From Caryophanales bacterium UBA4682 (GTDB lineage: Bacteria; Bacillota_I; Bacilli_A; RFN20; CAG-288), in contig DHKY01000003.1 of assembly GCA_002404995.1 (NCBI GenBank), forward strand, positions 124,001-188,000: a stretch of DNA of 64,000 nt, given 5' to 3'. This document shows, piece by piece, positions 54,035 to 63,057 of this stretch. Numbering within the stretch: the first letter of the stretch is position 1; the number at the start of each line of letters is the position of its first letter. Position numbers and translations under genes: made by a program. The notes below the pieces were generated by a model. That model was not told the origin of the DNA. It did not search any database and saw only the letters and a list, made by a program, of their open reading frames with translations.

Positions 54035-54502
54035 ATGAAGAAAGGCTGTTTCTTAATTCTTCCTTTTCTTGTTTCCTGCAACCAGATATCAGTTACCAAA
54101 ACAAGAAGGGACGCTAGCTCTTGCAATTTCGACTACACAATCCGAAAATCGGAAACCATCACCGAATACGTTTCTATCAAGACCCAGACGCTTTCCAAAG
54201 AGAGGACCGACAAGATCATCGAACTCGATTATACAATCCGGAACACTTCCAGTTTCAAGCAAGATGAAGTTAAGGATGGATCAATCCGCATCAAAGCTTA
54301 CTCCTTTACCTTGTTCTCAAGCAGCAAAGAAGAACGTCGAAGGATTGAAATCGGAGAGAGCAATTCCATCAGGGATAGCAGCAATTACAAATATTACTAT
54401 TCCTTTGCTAGGAGTAAAAAAGTATCAGAACTATTCGATAGCATAAAACCTGCTCTGGATAAAATCATCGAATCGGCTGAAACAGAAACGATAATGTGTT
54501 AA
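54035..54502 (+). CDS. Small lipoprotein, unknown function
   Basis: The 155-aa product starts MKKGCFLILPFLVSC, a very short signal peptide with lipobox LVSC (Cys15). GGAGGG lies before the ATG. The mature part is rich in Ser, Thr, Lys and Arg and appears mostly beta-strand. It resembles neither copy of the duplicated locus beyond the signal type. It stands alone with promoter and terminator. Confidence 0.75.
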   Translation: MKKGCFLILPFLVSCNQISVTKTRRDASSCNFDYTIRKSETITEYVSIKTQTLSKERTDKIIELDYTIRNTSSFKQDEVKDGSIRIKAYSFTLFSSSKEERRRIEIGESNSIRDSSNYKYYYSFARSKKVSELFDSIKPALDKIIESAETETIMC

Positions 54503-54504
54503 GA

Positions 54505-54532
54505 AAAATGCTGCCTTCTAGGCAGCATTTTC
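54505..54532. terminator. Bidirectional terminator between the lipoprotein gene and plsC
   Basis: AAAATGCTGCC and GGCAGCATTTT pair around TTCTA. Confidence 0.93.
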
Positions 54533-54543
54533 TAATATCACAA

Positions 54544-55359
54544 TCAGGATTTCTTAGTGGCTTTGTTATAGTGAAGAACTTTCTTAAGTTTCTTATCCGA
54601 ATAGCCATTGAGTTCTTTGACAAGCCTTGGATCCTTCTTCTTCCTCTCTTCTAAGGCAACAAGCGTCTCATCATGGACTCTCTGGGCAATTTCCTGGTTT
54701 GTCCTCTCATTGTATTCTTCCGGATAAATCGGTTTAAGATACTTTATCTGTACCGGATACTTATGGTAATGATAATGCTGGTTGAAGACACGTTCCGGGA
54801 AATACCTGGCTACCGGACAAACCGGAAGCTGGTTATGAATGGCGATTTTGAAGGTCCCAGCATGGTAAGGAGCAAGATTGAATTCCGGTCCTTGACTTCT
54901 TGTTCCTTCCGGAAAGACAAAGTAGGAGAGTTCTTTTTCGGTTTCCAGCTGCGACTTGATGGCACGGAAAGCCTTGATTTCGCTGCGCAAGTCATTGCGG
55001 TCAATAAAGGTAGAGCCAAGATAATCAACAATCCATCCGAATATTGGCATTTTCTTTACTTCCTTCTTAGACAAGAAGGCAATCGGACGATCAATCACGC
55101 AAAGCGCAGCCATCGGATCAAAATCCGAAACATGATTGCAGGTAAAGAGAACCTGTCCTTTTGGAAGGTTTTCTTTGCCTTCTTCATAGAAAACAGCATG
55201 AAAGCCAAGCTTGTTTGCCTTTGAAGCTGTCTTCTTGACATCTTCAAAGCATTCGACCTGTGTCTTTCTTTCCGGATGACGACGATGCTTCTTTGCACGA
55301 TGTCCTAATGGACCAAGTACAGGATATAAACTCAATGCAAGACGAACCCACTTCCTCAT
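54544..55359 (-). CDS. plsC: 1-acyl-sn-glycerol-3-phosphate acyltransferase
   Basis: PlsC adds the second acyl chain in phosphatidic acid synthesis at the inner membrane. The 271-aa protein has the catalytic HX4D motif as NHVSDFDP near residue 77, FIDRND near 116, and FPEGTRS near 147. The first 25 residues form a short hydrophobic segment. I used the ATG at 55359, with AAGGAGG seven bases before it; a TTG two codons earlier is less likely. It reads ATG-AGG-AAG, so two methionines open the protein. It overlaps the pullulanase stop and ends a five-gene operon. Confidence 0.92.
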   Translation of the reverse strand: MRKWVRLALSLYPVLGPLGHRAKKHRRHPERKTQVECFEDVKKTASKANKLGFHAVFYEEGKENLPKGQVLFTCNHVSDFDPMAALCVIDRPIAFLSKKEVKKMPIFGWIVDYLGSTFIDRNDLRSEIKAFRAIKSQLETEKELSYFVFPEGTRSQGPEFNLAPYHAGTFKIAIHNQLPVCPVARYFPERVFNQHYHYHKYPVQIKYLKPIYPEEYNERTNQEIAQRVHDETLVALEERKKKDPRLVKELNGYSDKKLKKVLHYNKATKKS

Positions 55360-55361
55360 TA

Positions 55362-57521
55362 TCAATCCTCCTTCGAAAGCTTGCCATTTGCTTTCTCTTT
55401 ATAATACACATTCACGGAACAGCCAGATAAGATTGCAAGATGAACCCTGAAGCGGCTATCTGAAACATCACCCGCATCACTGAAAATCATCCTGACATCC
55501 TCAGGGAAATCGTACCTAATCGTTTCCTTTGTCGGATTGAAAATCACATAGAAATCAAAGTTCTTCCTATGATAATTGATTTTGAGGGCGCCATTTTGAA
55601 GATCTTCAAAGTCCCTATGCTTATCAATATCCTCATACTCATTTCCGGAAAGCAGCCTGAACTTCTTCTTCCTTTTAATCGCATCTACAAGGAAAGACCT
55701 CCTGTCTTTCCGCTTTTGAGCCAACGAATAATCAAACCCGTTGATTTTATCCCCGGCATTATAGGTATTGAAATTAAAGGACTTAGACTTTCCGATTTCT
55801 TGTCCTTCGGAAAAGAAAGGAACGCCAAGAGCAAAAAGAAGAGCGACATCAATCCTCTTGATCCGTTTCCTGACCTCGGATTCATTTGCATCGGGATTGG
55901 AAATCCGGATTTTGTCATAAAGGCAAGCGTCATCATGGCATTGGACATAATTGATAGACTGATGGAAGGAAGAAAAAAGAGGTGCAAAAGCAAGCGGGGC
56001 GCAAGATCCAAGCCTGACATGCTTGAAACCATCCCGGTAATTCGTATCCCCAAGAAGATAGCCGCGGACAGACAATTCCGAAGCATTGCTCTTTCCTTTG
56101 ACCACATCACGGAAACGATCATTGAAGAAACCGCAGAACGGAATCTTGTAGGCATTGTTCCTGCTTGCCTTTTCGCTTCCCGGAAGGTTTGTAAACAAAT
56201 CCCAGCCTTCTCCATAGAACCTGAAGTCATTCTTCCTATTTTTGGCTTCTGCATAGCATTCTTTGATGGTTTCCACATCCAGGATTCCCATCAAGTCAAA
56301 GCGCAGGCCATCGATATCAAAAGCATCAATCCAATGGCGGATAGAATCCTTAATCAGTTTCTTGACCCTATAGTTCCGGCTTTCCAAATCGTTTCCGCAG
56401 CCAGTTCCATTCGATAAGGTATTATCCTGATTATGACGGAAATAATATTCCGGACAAAGAAGTCCAAGGGAATTGAAGTCCTGAGAAAACACGTGATTGT
56501 AGACCACATCGAGATTGACACGGATGCCTCTCTCATGGAACGAAGAAATCAGTTTCTTCAGTTCCCTGTTTCTATCATAAGGATCCCTTGGATCAACCGA
56601 ATAAGAACCTTCCGGTGCAAAATAGAACCTTGGATCATAACCCCAATTATAGCTATCAAAGACAGCTTCATCATTAACAGTCTGATAATCCCTGACCGGC
56701 CTGAGCTGAACATGGGTAAAACCATAGGAAGCAATATAGTCCCTCCCCAGAGGGAAGCCGTCTTTGTTCGTTTCTCCGCCTCTTGAAAGAGCCGCAAAAG
56801 TTCCCCGGTCTTTCCTCGTTGTCAAAGACGTCCTATCCCGGACATGTGCCTCATAGATGATGGCATGTGTTTCATTATCAAATTTAGGCAATTTTTCTCT
56901 GTGGCTAGGAATTGCCTTTATCTTATTCCTGTCAATGACATAACCCAAACGACTATTAGAAGACAAAGCAAAAGCATATGGATCAACAACACGATACCTA
57001 TTTCCGAAGATTTCAGCTTCGTAAAGATATCCAGCTTTATCAAAGTTCCCGTCCAATGTGATTTCAAAGATTCCGTGATTGCTGTCCTTTTTCCTGACAT
57101 AGCTCTTCCATTCATCTTTGAAATGGAGTATCAAGCTCCTGGAAGCAGCAAAAGGAGAAAAGACACGAAAAACCGTCTTCTTCTTGCTGTAGATTGCACC
57201 GAGTTCTCCGTCATAGCGATACTTTTCCTCGAATGCTTTTGTCTTAGCCAAGAAAGAGATATTAACCGGAATGAAGAAATTATGAGGAGTCAAGATTTCA
57301 TATCGGATTCCAGGAACGAAGGAGAAGCCTTCAGGAAGATTGAGATTATAGATAAAAGCCGAGTTCGACTCGGAGCGGGAAACTGGTTTAAGAAAAAGCG
57401 AAAACTTTCCGTCAATGTATAAACGAAAAGAAGTCAGAATCGTCGAAGTAAATCTCTTGGCGACATAGACTTCGAGATTCTGATTATTGATTGCAGTACA
57501 GAATAGATATTGTTTATCCAT
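55362..57521 (-). CDS. Type I pullulanase / glycogen-debranching GH13 enzyme
   Basis: The 719-aa protein hydrolyses alpha-1,6 branches of glycogen or limit dextrins. An N-terminal carbohydrate-binding region (residues 1-110) precedes a CBM48-like domain (about 110-205). The GH13 barrel carries YEAHVRD near 228, YNWGYDP, DVVYNHV near 343, GLRFDLMG with the nucleophile near 406, YGEGWD with the acid/base near 438 and QCHDD near 535. No signal peptide is seen, so it works inside the cell. Its gene lies between the M16 genes and plsC in one transcript. It complements glgCDA for glycogen turnover. Confidence 0.9.
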   Translation of the reverse strand: MDKQYLFCTAINNQNLEVYVAKRFTSTILTSFRLYIDGKFSLFLKPVSRSESNSAFIYNLNLPEGFSFVPGIRYEILTPHNFFIPVNISFLAKTKAFEEKYRYDGELGAIYSKKKTVFRVFSPFAASRSLILHFKDEWKSYVRKKDSNHGIFEITLDGNFDKAGYLYEAEIFGNRYRVVDPYAFALSSNSRLGYVIDRNKIKAIPSHREKLPKFDNETHAIIYEAHVRDRTSLTTRKDRGTFAALSRGGETNKDGFPLGRDYIASYGFTHVQLRPVRDYQTVNDEAVFDSYNWGYDPRFYFAPEGSYSVDPRDPYDRNRELKKLISSFHERGIRVNLDVVYNHVFSQDFNSLGLLCPEYYFRHNQDNTLSNGTGCGNDLESRNYRVKKLIKDSIRHWIDAFDIDGLRFDLMGILDVETIKECYAEAKNRKNDFRFYGEGWDLFTNLPGSEKASRNNAYKIPFCGFFNDRFRDVVKGKSNASELSVRGYLLGDTNYRDGFKHVRLGSCAPLAFAPLFSSFHQSINYVQCHDDACLYDKIRISNPDANESEVRKRIKRIDVALLFALGVPFFSEGQEIGKSKSFNFNTYNAGDKINGFDYSLAQKRKDRRSFLVDAIKRKKKFRLLSGNEYEDIDKHRDFEDLQNGALKINYHRKNFDFYVIFNPTKETIRYDFPEDVRMIFSDAGDVSDSRFRVHLAILSGCSVNVYYKEKANGKLSKED

Positions 57522-58767
57522 TGAAATGCTTGCCTTTTAGAACAAAAGCAGATTTTTCGAAAGAAGAGACATCTTCACCAAAGCGCCGGTATCCGGAATA
57601 ATTTTCCTTGTTTACAAGCGAGACTAAAGAAGTATAGGGAATATGGTTTGGGAAATTCCGTGCGAACTCGGAAATGACTTTGCTCGGAAGGGCAATGTTT
57701 CTCCTAGAACCTGCCTTATATTCCATCTTGGTGTTATTGAATTCATCCTTCCTGATACGATTGTCGAGTTTTGAGAAATAAAGATCAAGGAAATCAAGGA
57801 TTGGCTTTTCATCTATGACTCGCCTGTTAAGACTGACATAGGCGTCTTCACCGCCTTGATAAAAATGAGCTGACAAGAGATCCGCCTGCTTATCATTCAA
57901 TTGAGAAATCAGATGCGGTGAAACAAAGAAGTTCTTCCTCCTGAGTTCATACTTTGGGAAGAGACCCCTTCCGTAGTGCTCATAGAGATCCTTCCGGGAC
58001 GGGAATTTGAATCCGTAGCTCAGATAGGTACCCCTGCCATCAAAGGATGCTTCGCCAAGACGCTCCACGACTTTCTTTTCATCCCTTGACTTTACCTTTT
58101 TCTCCCAGATTGTGAGATCCGGGGGATAGACAAGTCCGGAAAGCTTCTGAATCCTGACGGAAGGCTTTTCATCTAAAGAAGCAAACACTACCCTGTTCTT
58201 AGGAACATAGTAGTTCTCGACAAAGCGTTTAAGAGAAGAAGCATGAATCGAGACAGCATCTTCAGAAGTAGGAAGAAGGCCGTCCTTCAAAGGGGAAGCA
58301 AAATACCTGTTCTTAAGCCTTTTGCTTTCACAGATATTTTCCGGTTTTTCTTCTTCCTCCTTCAGCATCGGAAGAAGAGAATTCTTCACCATTTCAAGTT
58401 CTTCTTCTTTGAAGTCGCGCTTTACGATTTTGTCCCTGAGCCTTTTCAGCCCAGCATAGACATCTTCCAGAGAGTCCAAAGAATAATAAGTATAGGAATA
58501 ATCAATATGACTATTACCGACAATTCCTTTCTTTCCTAATTCTTCTTTGAAAGAAGGACTCCTGATCCTTTCCTTTGCGAAAAAGGCAGTTCCTTTGTAC
58601 CTCTTAGCCCCATTGGCTTCCCTGACATTGAAAAGATTGCCCTTTCCAATATAGATGCCTGCAGACTGAAGCTTGGATTTTCTCGGAATCAGAATCAAAG
58701 TGATTCCGTTCTCAAGTTTTTCTTCATAATAGGGACATCCTAAACGTCCGAAATCATTTTTGATCAT
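57514..58767 (-). CDS. M16-family protein, YmfH-like, zinc site lost
   Basis: The 417-aa protein follows the order seen after spoIIIE in Bacillus (ftsK, ymfF, ymfH). It has the M16 plan of two similar halves with a late glutamate helix (EEELEMVKNSLL near residue 122). The usual HxxEH zinc motif near residue 62 reads KRYKGTAFF, and NxFT is NSHIDYSYTYYS. So the zinc ligands are missing and peptidase activity is unlikely. It overlaps ymfF by 4 bases and the pullulanase gene by 8. The family has been linked to elongation-factor P modification in Bacillus; whether that holds here is unknown. Confidence 0.75.
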   Translation of the reverse strand: MIKNDFGRLGCPYYEEKLENGITLILIPRKSKLQSAGIYIGKGNLFNVREANGAKRYKGTAFFAKERIRSPSFKEELGKKGIVGNSHIDYSYTYYSLDSLEDVYAGLKRLRDKIVKRDFKEEELEMVKNSLLPMLKEEEEKPENICESKRLKNRYFASPLKDGLLPTSEDAVSIHASSLKRFVENYYVPKNRVVFASLDEKPSVRIQKLSGLVYPPDLTIWEKKVKSRDEKKVVERLGEASFDGRGTYLSYGFKFPSRKDLYEHYGRGLFPKYELRRKNFFVSPHLISQLNDKQADLLSAHFYQGGEDAYVSLNRRVIDEKPILDFLDLYFSKLDNRIRKDEFNNTKMEYKAGSRRNIALPSKVISEFARNFPNHIPYTSLVSLVNKENYSGYRRFGEDVSSFEKSAFVLKGKHFNG

Positions 58768-59900
58768 TTCACTGTCTCCTTAGCAAGAAAGATATACTGG
58801 TGGATTTTCTTCCTGTCCTTCTTTTGTTTCCTGACATTCTCTTTGTGCCTGTCCAGCGGAGAGAAGTAATCTTCATCCCCATCAGAAAGAGAAAAGCATG
58901 CATTCTCGCTAATCCGTTTCAGAAGCAAGGAAGGATCCTCGTTGAAAAGAACCTGACGAGTCCGAATCTGATTATAGGAAGATTCGAAATAGGAACCGAA
59001 ATCAAAGTCTTTTCCTTCAAGCAAGGAAGCAATCCGGTCCTTGAACCTATTCCTCTTCTTTGCTTCGCACTGGAAAGAAAGAAGGGAATATTTCGAGGAT
59101 AGCATCTTCCTTGCGACAACGACTTTCGAGCCAAGTTCTTTCTTAAATAAGTTCTCATAAAAGGAAGAAAGCCTAAGAGAAAGAACTTCTCTTTCCTTCC
59201 GTTCTTTTTCTGTCTTGATTTCCGGCCTTTCATAGACATAGCAAAGCCTGTCATAGGAAAGTCCTTCTTTCTCGACAATCGCATCTGCCGGGAAAGAGCC
59301 CCTGTTTTCTTCCGGTATCGGAGACGAAGTCTTCGATAAGGAATAAAACGGATCTTTCTTTAGGGGAGTGCCCAGATAAAAATCAATGCCAGTCCTGGAA
59401 TTGGAAATCAGTGAATAGGCAGATTCGACTTTCTCAAGGCTGATTTCTCTCCTCAGTCCTAATTCCGGAAGAGGAGAGGACAAAGGAAGAGAAAGCCTCT
59501 TTACAAGAAGACTATACGGATTCCTTTCTTCTTTTCTGTAATAGGAAAGGAGTCCTTCTTTCGATAAGGAAAGAAGCTTCTCATCAGCATGAAGTCCCTT
59601 GAAAAGCTTATCCATCCTGACATGAACTGCTGTCTTGAACGGATCTGAGAAGAGCCTCTTCACTTCTGCCTGGTTAAGATAAGAATCAAAGAAGAATCCA
59701 TCCTTTGCCAGAAGAACCGAAAAAGAAAGGGTTCCAAAAGGAATCCTGTTCTTCTTGCCCGGTTCTTTCCTGCCACGGTTCCTGATATCTGCTAAGACAA
59801 GAAGAGCCTCTAAGGAAACATCCTCTTTTTTCAAATAGATCCGGTGAAGCAAGATTCGCTCCTGGAATTCTGACGTATACCGATAGACTTTAAGTTCCAT
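58764..59900 (-). CDS. M16-family protein, YmfF-like, highly diverged
   Basis: The 378-aa protein starts two bases after ftsK and overlaps the ymfH-like gene. It is rich in Lys, Arg and Ser and keeps only loose M16 traits, for example the long helices around residues 95-135 and YESSYNQI-like segments late in the chain. No HxxEH motif is seen, as is usual for YmfF, the non-catalytic partner. The assignment depends on position and on pairing with the next gene. Confidence 0.65.
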   Translation of the reverse strand: MELKVYRYTSEFQERILLHRIYLKKEDVSLEALLVLADIRNRGRKEPGKKNRIPFGTLSFSVLLAKDGFFFDSYLNQAEVKRLFSDPFKTAVHVRMDKLFKGLHADEKLLSLSKEGLLSYYRKEERNPYSLLVKRLSLPLSSPLPELGLRREISLEKVESAYSLISNSRTGIDFYLGTPLKKDPFYSLSKTSSPIPEENRGSFPADAIVEKEGLSYDRLCYVYERPEIKTEKERKEREVLSLRLSSFYENLFKKELGSKVVVARKMLSSKYSLLSFQCEAKKRNRFKDRIASLLEGKDFDFGSYFESSYNQIRTRQVLFNEDPSLLLKRISENACFSLSDGDEDYFSPLDRHKENVRKQKKDRKKIHQYIFLAKETVK

Positions 59901-59902
59901 AT

Positions 59903-62806
59903 TCAGTTACTATGCTCCTGTAAGTATTCTTCAGCTGAGATTCCAGGAGTATAGGTGCCTCCTGGTCCCCTATCGATAATCCGCTCTGCTAAGAGACGGG
60001 AAATCGTATCACTTGCCTTCTGACTCGTCAGGCGGAAGGTACGCCTTAGCAAAGCCTTATTGCACCTCTTAGTCCGGCAGACAAAATCCTTAATCGAGTT
60101 ATACATAAACTCTTCCGGATCCTGGACCTGTCCATCCGTACCAAGCGAATTTTCCTTTTCAGCAGGTTCCAAATCCAAGAATTCAGGATTATAGTGCGGT
60201 TTGCCAGCATATTTTTTCAAATAAGAGAGGACACGATCGATTTCCTCATTGGAAAGATATGGGCTCTGACAACGGATCCTAGACTTCTTGCCCGGACATT
60301 TGAAGAGAAGATCACCTTTTCCAAGTAAAGTCTCTGCTCCGTTTTCGTCAAGGATAACCTGAGAATTGACACGGCTTGCGCACCTTAGGCCGATTCGGCA
60401 GGCAATATTGGATTTGATTAAGGAAGGAACCACATCTCGGTCCGGACGCTGGGTTGCAATAATCAGATAGATGCCGGCAGCACGGGCCTTCTGTGCAATA
60501 CGGCAGACATATTCCGGAAGTTCTTTCCCACCGGTCTGCCTTAAGTCAGCAAATTCATCAATGATGCAGACAATGGCCGGCCTTTCTTCCAATCCAAGCT
60601 CCGGTGATTTGGTCCGAAGCTTATTGTAGTCATCATGGTTAACACAGCGATTTGCAGAAAGAAGCGAGAATCGGCGGTCCCTCTCCACACAGAGCTTAGC
60701 CAATGCACGAATAGCCTGGCTCGGATTGGAAATAACCGGGCAAAGCAGATGCGGGCAATCCTTGTATAATCCGAACTCGACTTGTTTTGGATCAATAAGC
60801 CTGAGTTTCCTCTGGTTCGGATAATTCCGCATGAGCAAAGTAGCAATCCTAGAATGAATCAGGACGGATTTTCCAGAACCAGTCGAGCCGGCAACCAGAA
60901 GATGCGGCCTCTTATTCAATGGGTAGGTGACAATTTCGCCGGAAATATCCTTTCCAATTGGAAGAAGAAGATTATCCGTGGTATTCGTTTCCACTTTCTG
61001 GAAAACATCCTTAAAAGAAACAGCCATTGGGGCTTGGTTTCCGACTTCAATACCAGAAGTCGAACGTCCTTCGACGACAGTTTCGACACGGACGGACTTA
61101 TCGCCATTGAGATAGCGCTGCAAATCATCGGTGAGGGAAGCAATCTTATCTGCCTTTTCGCCAGAATCCGTCACAACATTGAAACGAGTGACAGAAGCTC
61201 CGATTGTAAAGCTTGTCGCACGAGCACGGATACCAAAGTCCTTTAACGCATTATTAATAATGACTGCTTTCTTCTGAGCTGCTTCCTGGTTCAGCTGGAT
61301 CTTCGCAGAATCATCATGTTCATCCAGCAGTTCGTCCGTTGGGAAGGGATAATTATATGCAAGGGTTTCTTTTGTATATTCCTGATACTGGGCCTTCTTC
61401 ATCCTTTCCTTCCGACGACGTTCTTCCAGCCTATCGCTTTCACGTTTATGCTTTTCATCAAAATACTTCTTAACAAGCTCGTCTTCCTTTTCCTCTTCCG
61501 TGAGTTCTTTTTCTTCCTGCTTGACAGGAGCGGAGGTTTCGACAAGTTCCGGAGCATCCTGCCTAGGCTTATCATCATCAATGACGACTTCCTGACTAAA
61601 GCTTTCCTTATAAGCATCCTTTCTTGAATGGAATGGTCCATCCAGAGGATTGCCAATAGGTGCAGGTGCAACAGGTTTCGGCTGAGAAATAGTAGGCTCT
61701 GGCTTAACCTCCGCCGGCTTTTCAACCACTTTATTTTCCTCCATTGGAGGCTCTTCCTTCTGCCTAGAGGCAAACTGAGCGAAGGGATTCGGTTTCTTTT
61801 CAGAAACGATGGTTCTTTCAGCAGGCTCCTGATAGGAAGGCTGGACAGAAGAAGCATTGGCTTCTTTTTCCGTCTGCGCCTTGACAGAGGAAAAAGTAGC
61901 CGCCTGACGGAAGCGGTTTGCACTGCGATTCCTGTCGTTTTCATTTAACGAATAAGATGGAGAGCTTGGTTCCTGAGAAGGCTTTGTTTCTTCTTTTTCC
62001 TTTAAGGCATCAAGGACAGGCTTCCTATCTTCTTTTGTAATCGGGGTCAGTTTTTTCTCCTCTTGCATGGCAGGGGATTGCTTCTGCCTATTGAACTGAG
62101 GGAGAGGTTCTTCAATCTTTGGCTTCTTCTCATTGGATCGATGAAGGAAAGTATGCTCTTTGTTTTTTTCTTTCTGAAAAGAGGAAGAATAAGTGACCCG
62201 TTTTTCCTTCTTCCTTCTGAGGTTTTCCCTCTCATAAGAAACAGGATGGAAAAGAATCAGAACCAAAGAAGCAATAAAAAGAAGGACAAAGAAAACCCTG
62301 TCCCCGACAGCTTTCCAGATTGAACCAAAAAGCGTGACAAGGAAAAGGCCGATAAATCCACCGCCAAGTTCACTCAAAGAACCAAAATTATCGATTTGGA
62401 AAGGATATCGTGCAAAAGACTGCCTCAAATCCGTATAGGTTGCGTTTAAAGACGGGATGGTTACTGTCTCATCGCCTGCGAAAATAGAAAACGAAGCAAA
62501 GGCCAGAAGGCAAAGGAACAGGAGCACTCCGCCAACCCAGGTCCTTCCATGCTTTTTCCTAGCTAGTCCCTTTTTCGCGTAAATCAGACGGATTCCGTAG
62601 ACTCCGATAAGAATCCTAGCCAAAGGATAGAAGATTCCAAAACAATAGCTGAAGGAATAAGCAAGGAATCTTCCGATATAGGTTTTACCCGTAGCCCCGA
62701 TGATCCTCCTACAGAGGAGGAAGATTCCAAGGGTGATATTCATCCATTTCCGGCTTTCCGTCACCTGATTATCTAAATCCGCAACTGGCTTCTTTTCTTG
62801 GTTCAT
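59903..62806 (-). CDS. ftsK: DNA translocase FtsK/SpoIIIE
   Basis: FtsK pumps chromosomal DNA through the division septum. The 967-aa protein has four N-terminal membrane helices (residues 30-200), a charged Pro/Glu/Lys-rich linker (200-480), and the motor: GSTGSGKSVLIH near 640, KLMLIDPKQVEF near 675, IDEFADLM near 753. A winged-helix gamma domain ends the chain (about 900-960). EMDRRF reads AGG-GAC-CGC-CGA (AGG at 60680-60682), a direct contrast of Met and Arg codons. DLM in Walker B is also AGG. It heads a five-gene operon. Confidence 0.96.
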   Translation of the reverse strand: MNQEKKPVADLDNQVTESRKWMNITLGIFLLCRRIIGATGKTYIGRFLAYSFSYCFGIFYPLARILIGVYGIRLIYAKKGLARKKHGRTWVGGVLLFLCLLAFASFSIFAGDETVTIPSLNATYTDLRQSFARYPFQIDNFGSLSELGGGFIGLFLVTLFGSIWKAVGDRVFFVLLFIASLVLILFHPVSYERENLRRKKEKRVTYSSSFQKEKNKEHTFLHRSNEKKPKIEEPLPQFNRQKQSPAMQEEKKLTPITKEDRKPVLDALKEKEETKPSQEPSSPSYSLNENDRNRSANRFRQAATFSSVKAQTEKEANASSVQPSYQEPAERTIVSEKKPNPFAQFASRQKEEPPMEENKVVEKPAEVKPEPTISQPKPVAPAPIGNPLDGPFHSRKDAYKESFSQEVVIDDDKPRQDAPELVETSAPVKQEEKELTEEEKEDELVKKYFDEKHKRESDRLEERRRKERMKKAQYQEYTKETLAYNYPFPTDELLDEHDDSAKIQLNQEAAQKKAVIINNALKDFGIRARATSFTIGASVTRFNVVTDSGEKADKIASLTDDLQRYLNGDKSVRVETVVEGRSTSGIEVGNQAPMAVSFKDVFQKVETNTTDNLLLPIGKDISGEIVTYPLNKRPHLLVAGSTGSGKSVLIHSRIATLLMRNYPNQRKLRLIDPKQVEFGLYKDCPHLLCPVISNPSQAIRALAKLCVERDRRFSLLSANRCVNHDDYNKLRTKSPELGLEERPAIVCIIDEFADLRQTGGKELPEYVCRIAQKARAAGIYLIIATQRPDRDVVPSLIKSNIACRIGLRCASRVNSQVILDENGAETLLGKGDLLFKCPGKKSRIRCQSPYLSNEEIDRVLSYLKKYAGKPHYNPEFLDLEPAEKENSLGTDGQVQDPEEFMYNSIKDFVCRTKRCNKALLRRTFRLTSQKASDTISRLLAERIIDRGPGGTYTPGISAEEYLQEHSN

Positions 62807-63057
62807 ATCTGTTTGATTTCCTGAAAAATCCTTACCTTAAAATTATATCATAGCTATTATTAAATATAAGTAGAGAACAAAGGGAAAAAACAGACATCCT
62901 TCCATTGAAATAAAAGAAGCCTAAAGGGTCATTTCTGATAAAACAAAGCGTCAGAAAAGCAAGGTTAAGGAGTTAATCTATTACAAACTATATTCAAACA
63001 CATCAAAAGCAGACGTAAGCAAACTATCCAACTTTTATTCGCGTCAAAGCTTGTTTG
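62807..63057. other. Intergenic region between ftsK and galK
   Basis: AT-rich, no gene or RNA seen in 251 bases. It contains the ftsK promoter; no terminator is obvious after galK. Confidence 0.5.
62842..62850 (-). promoter_or_regulatory. Extended -10 promoter of ftsK
   Basis: TGATATAAT on the minus strand, 35 bases ahead of the ATG; no good -35 element. Confidence 0.55.
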
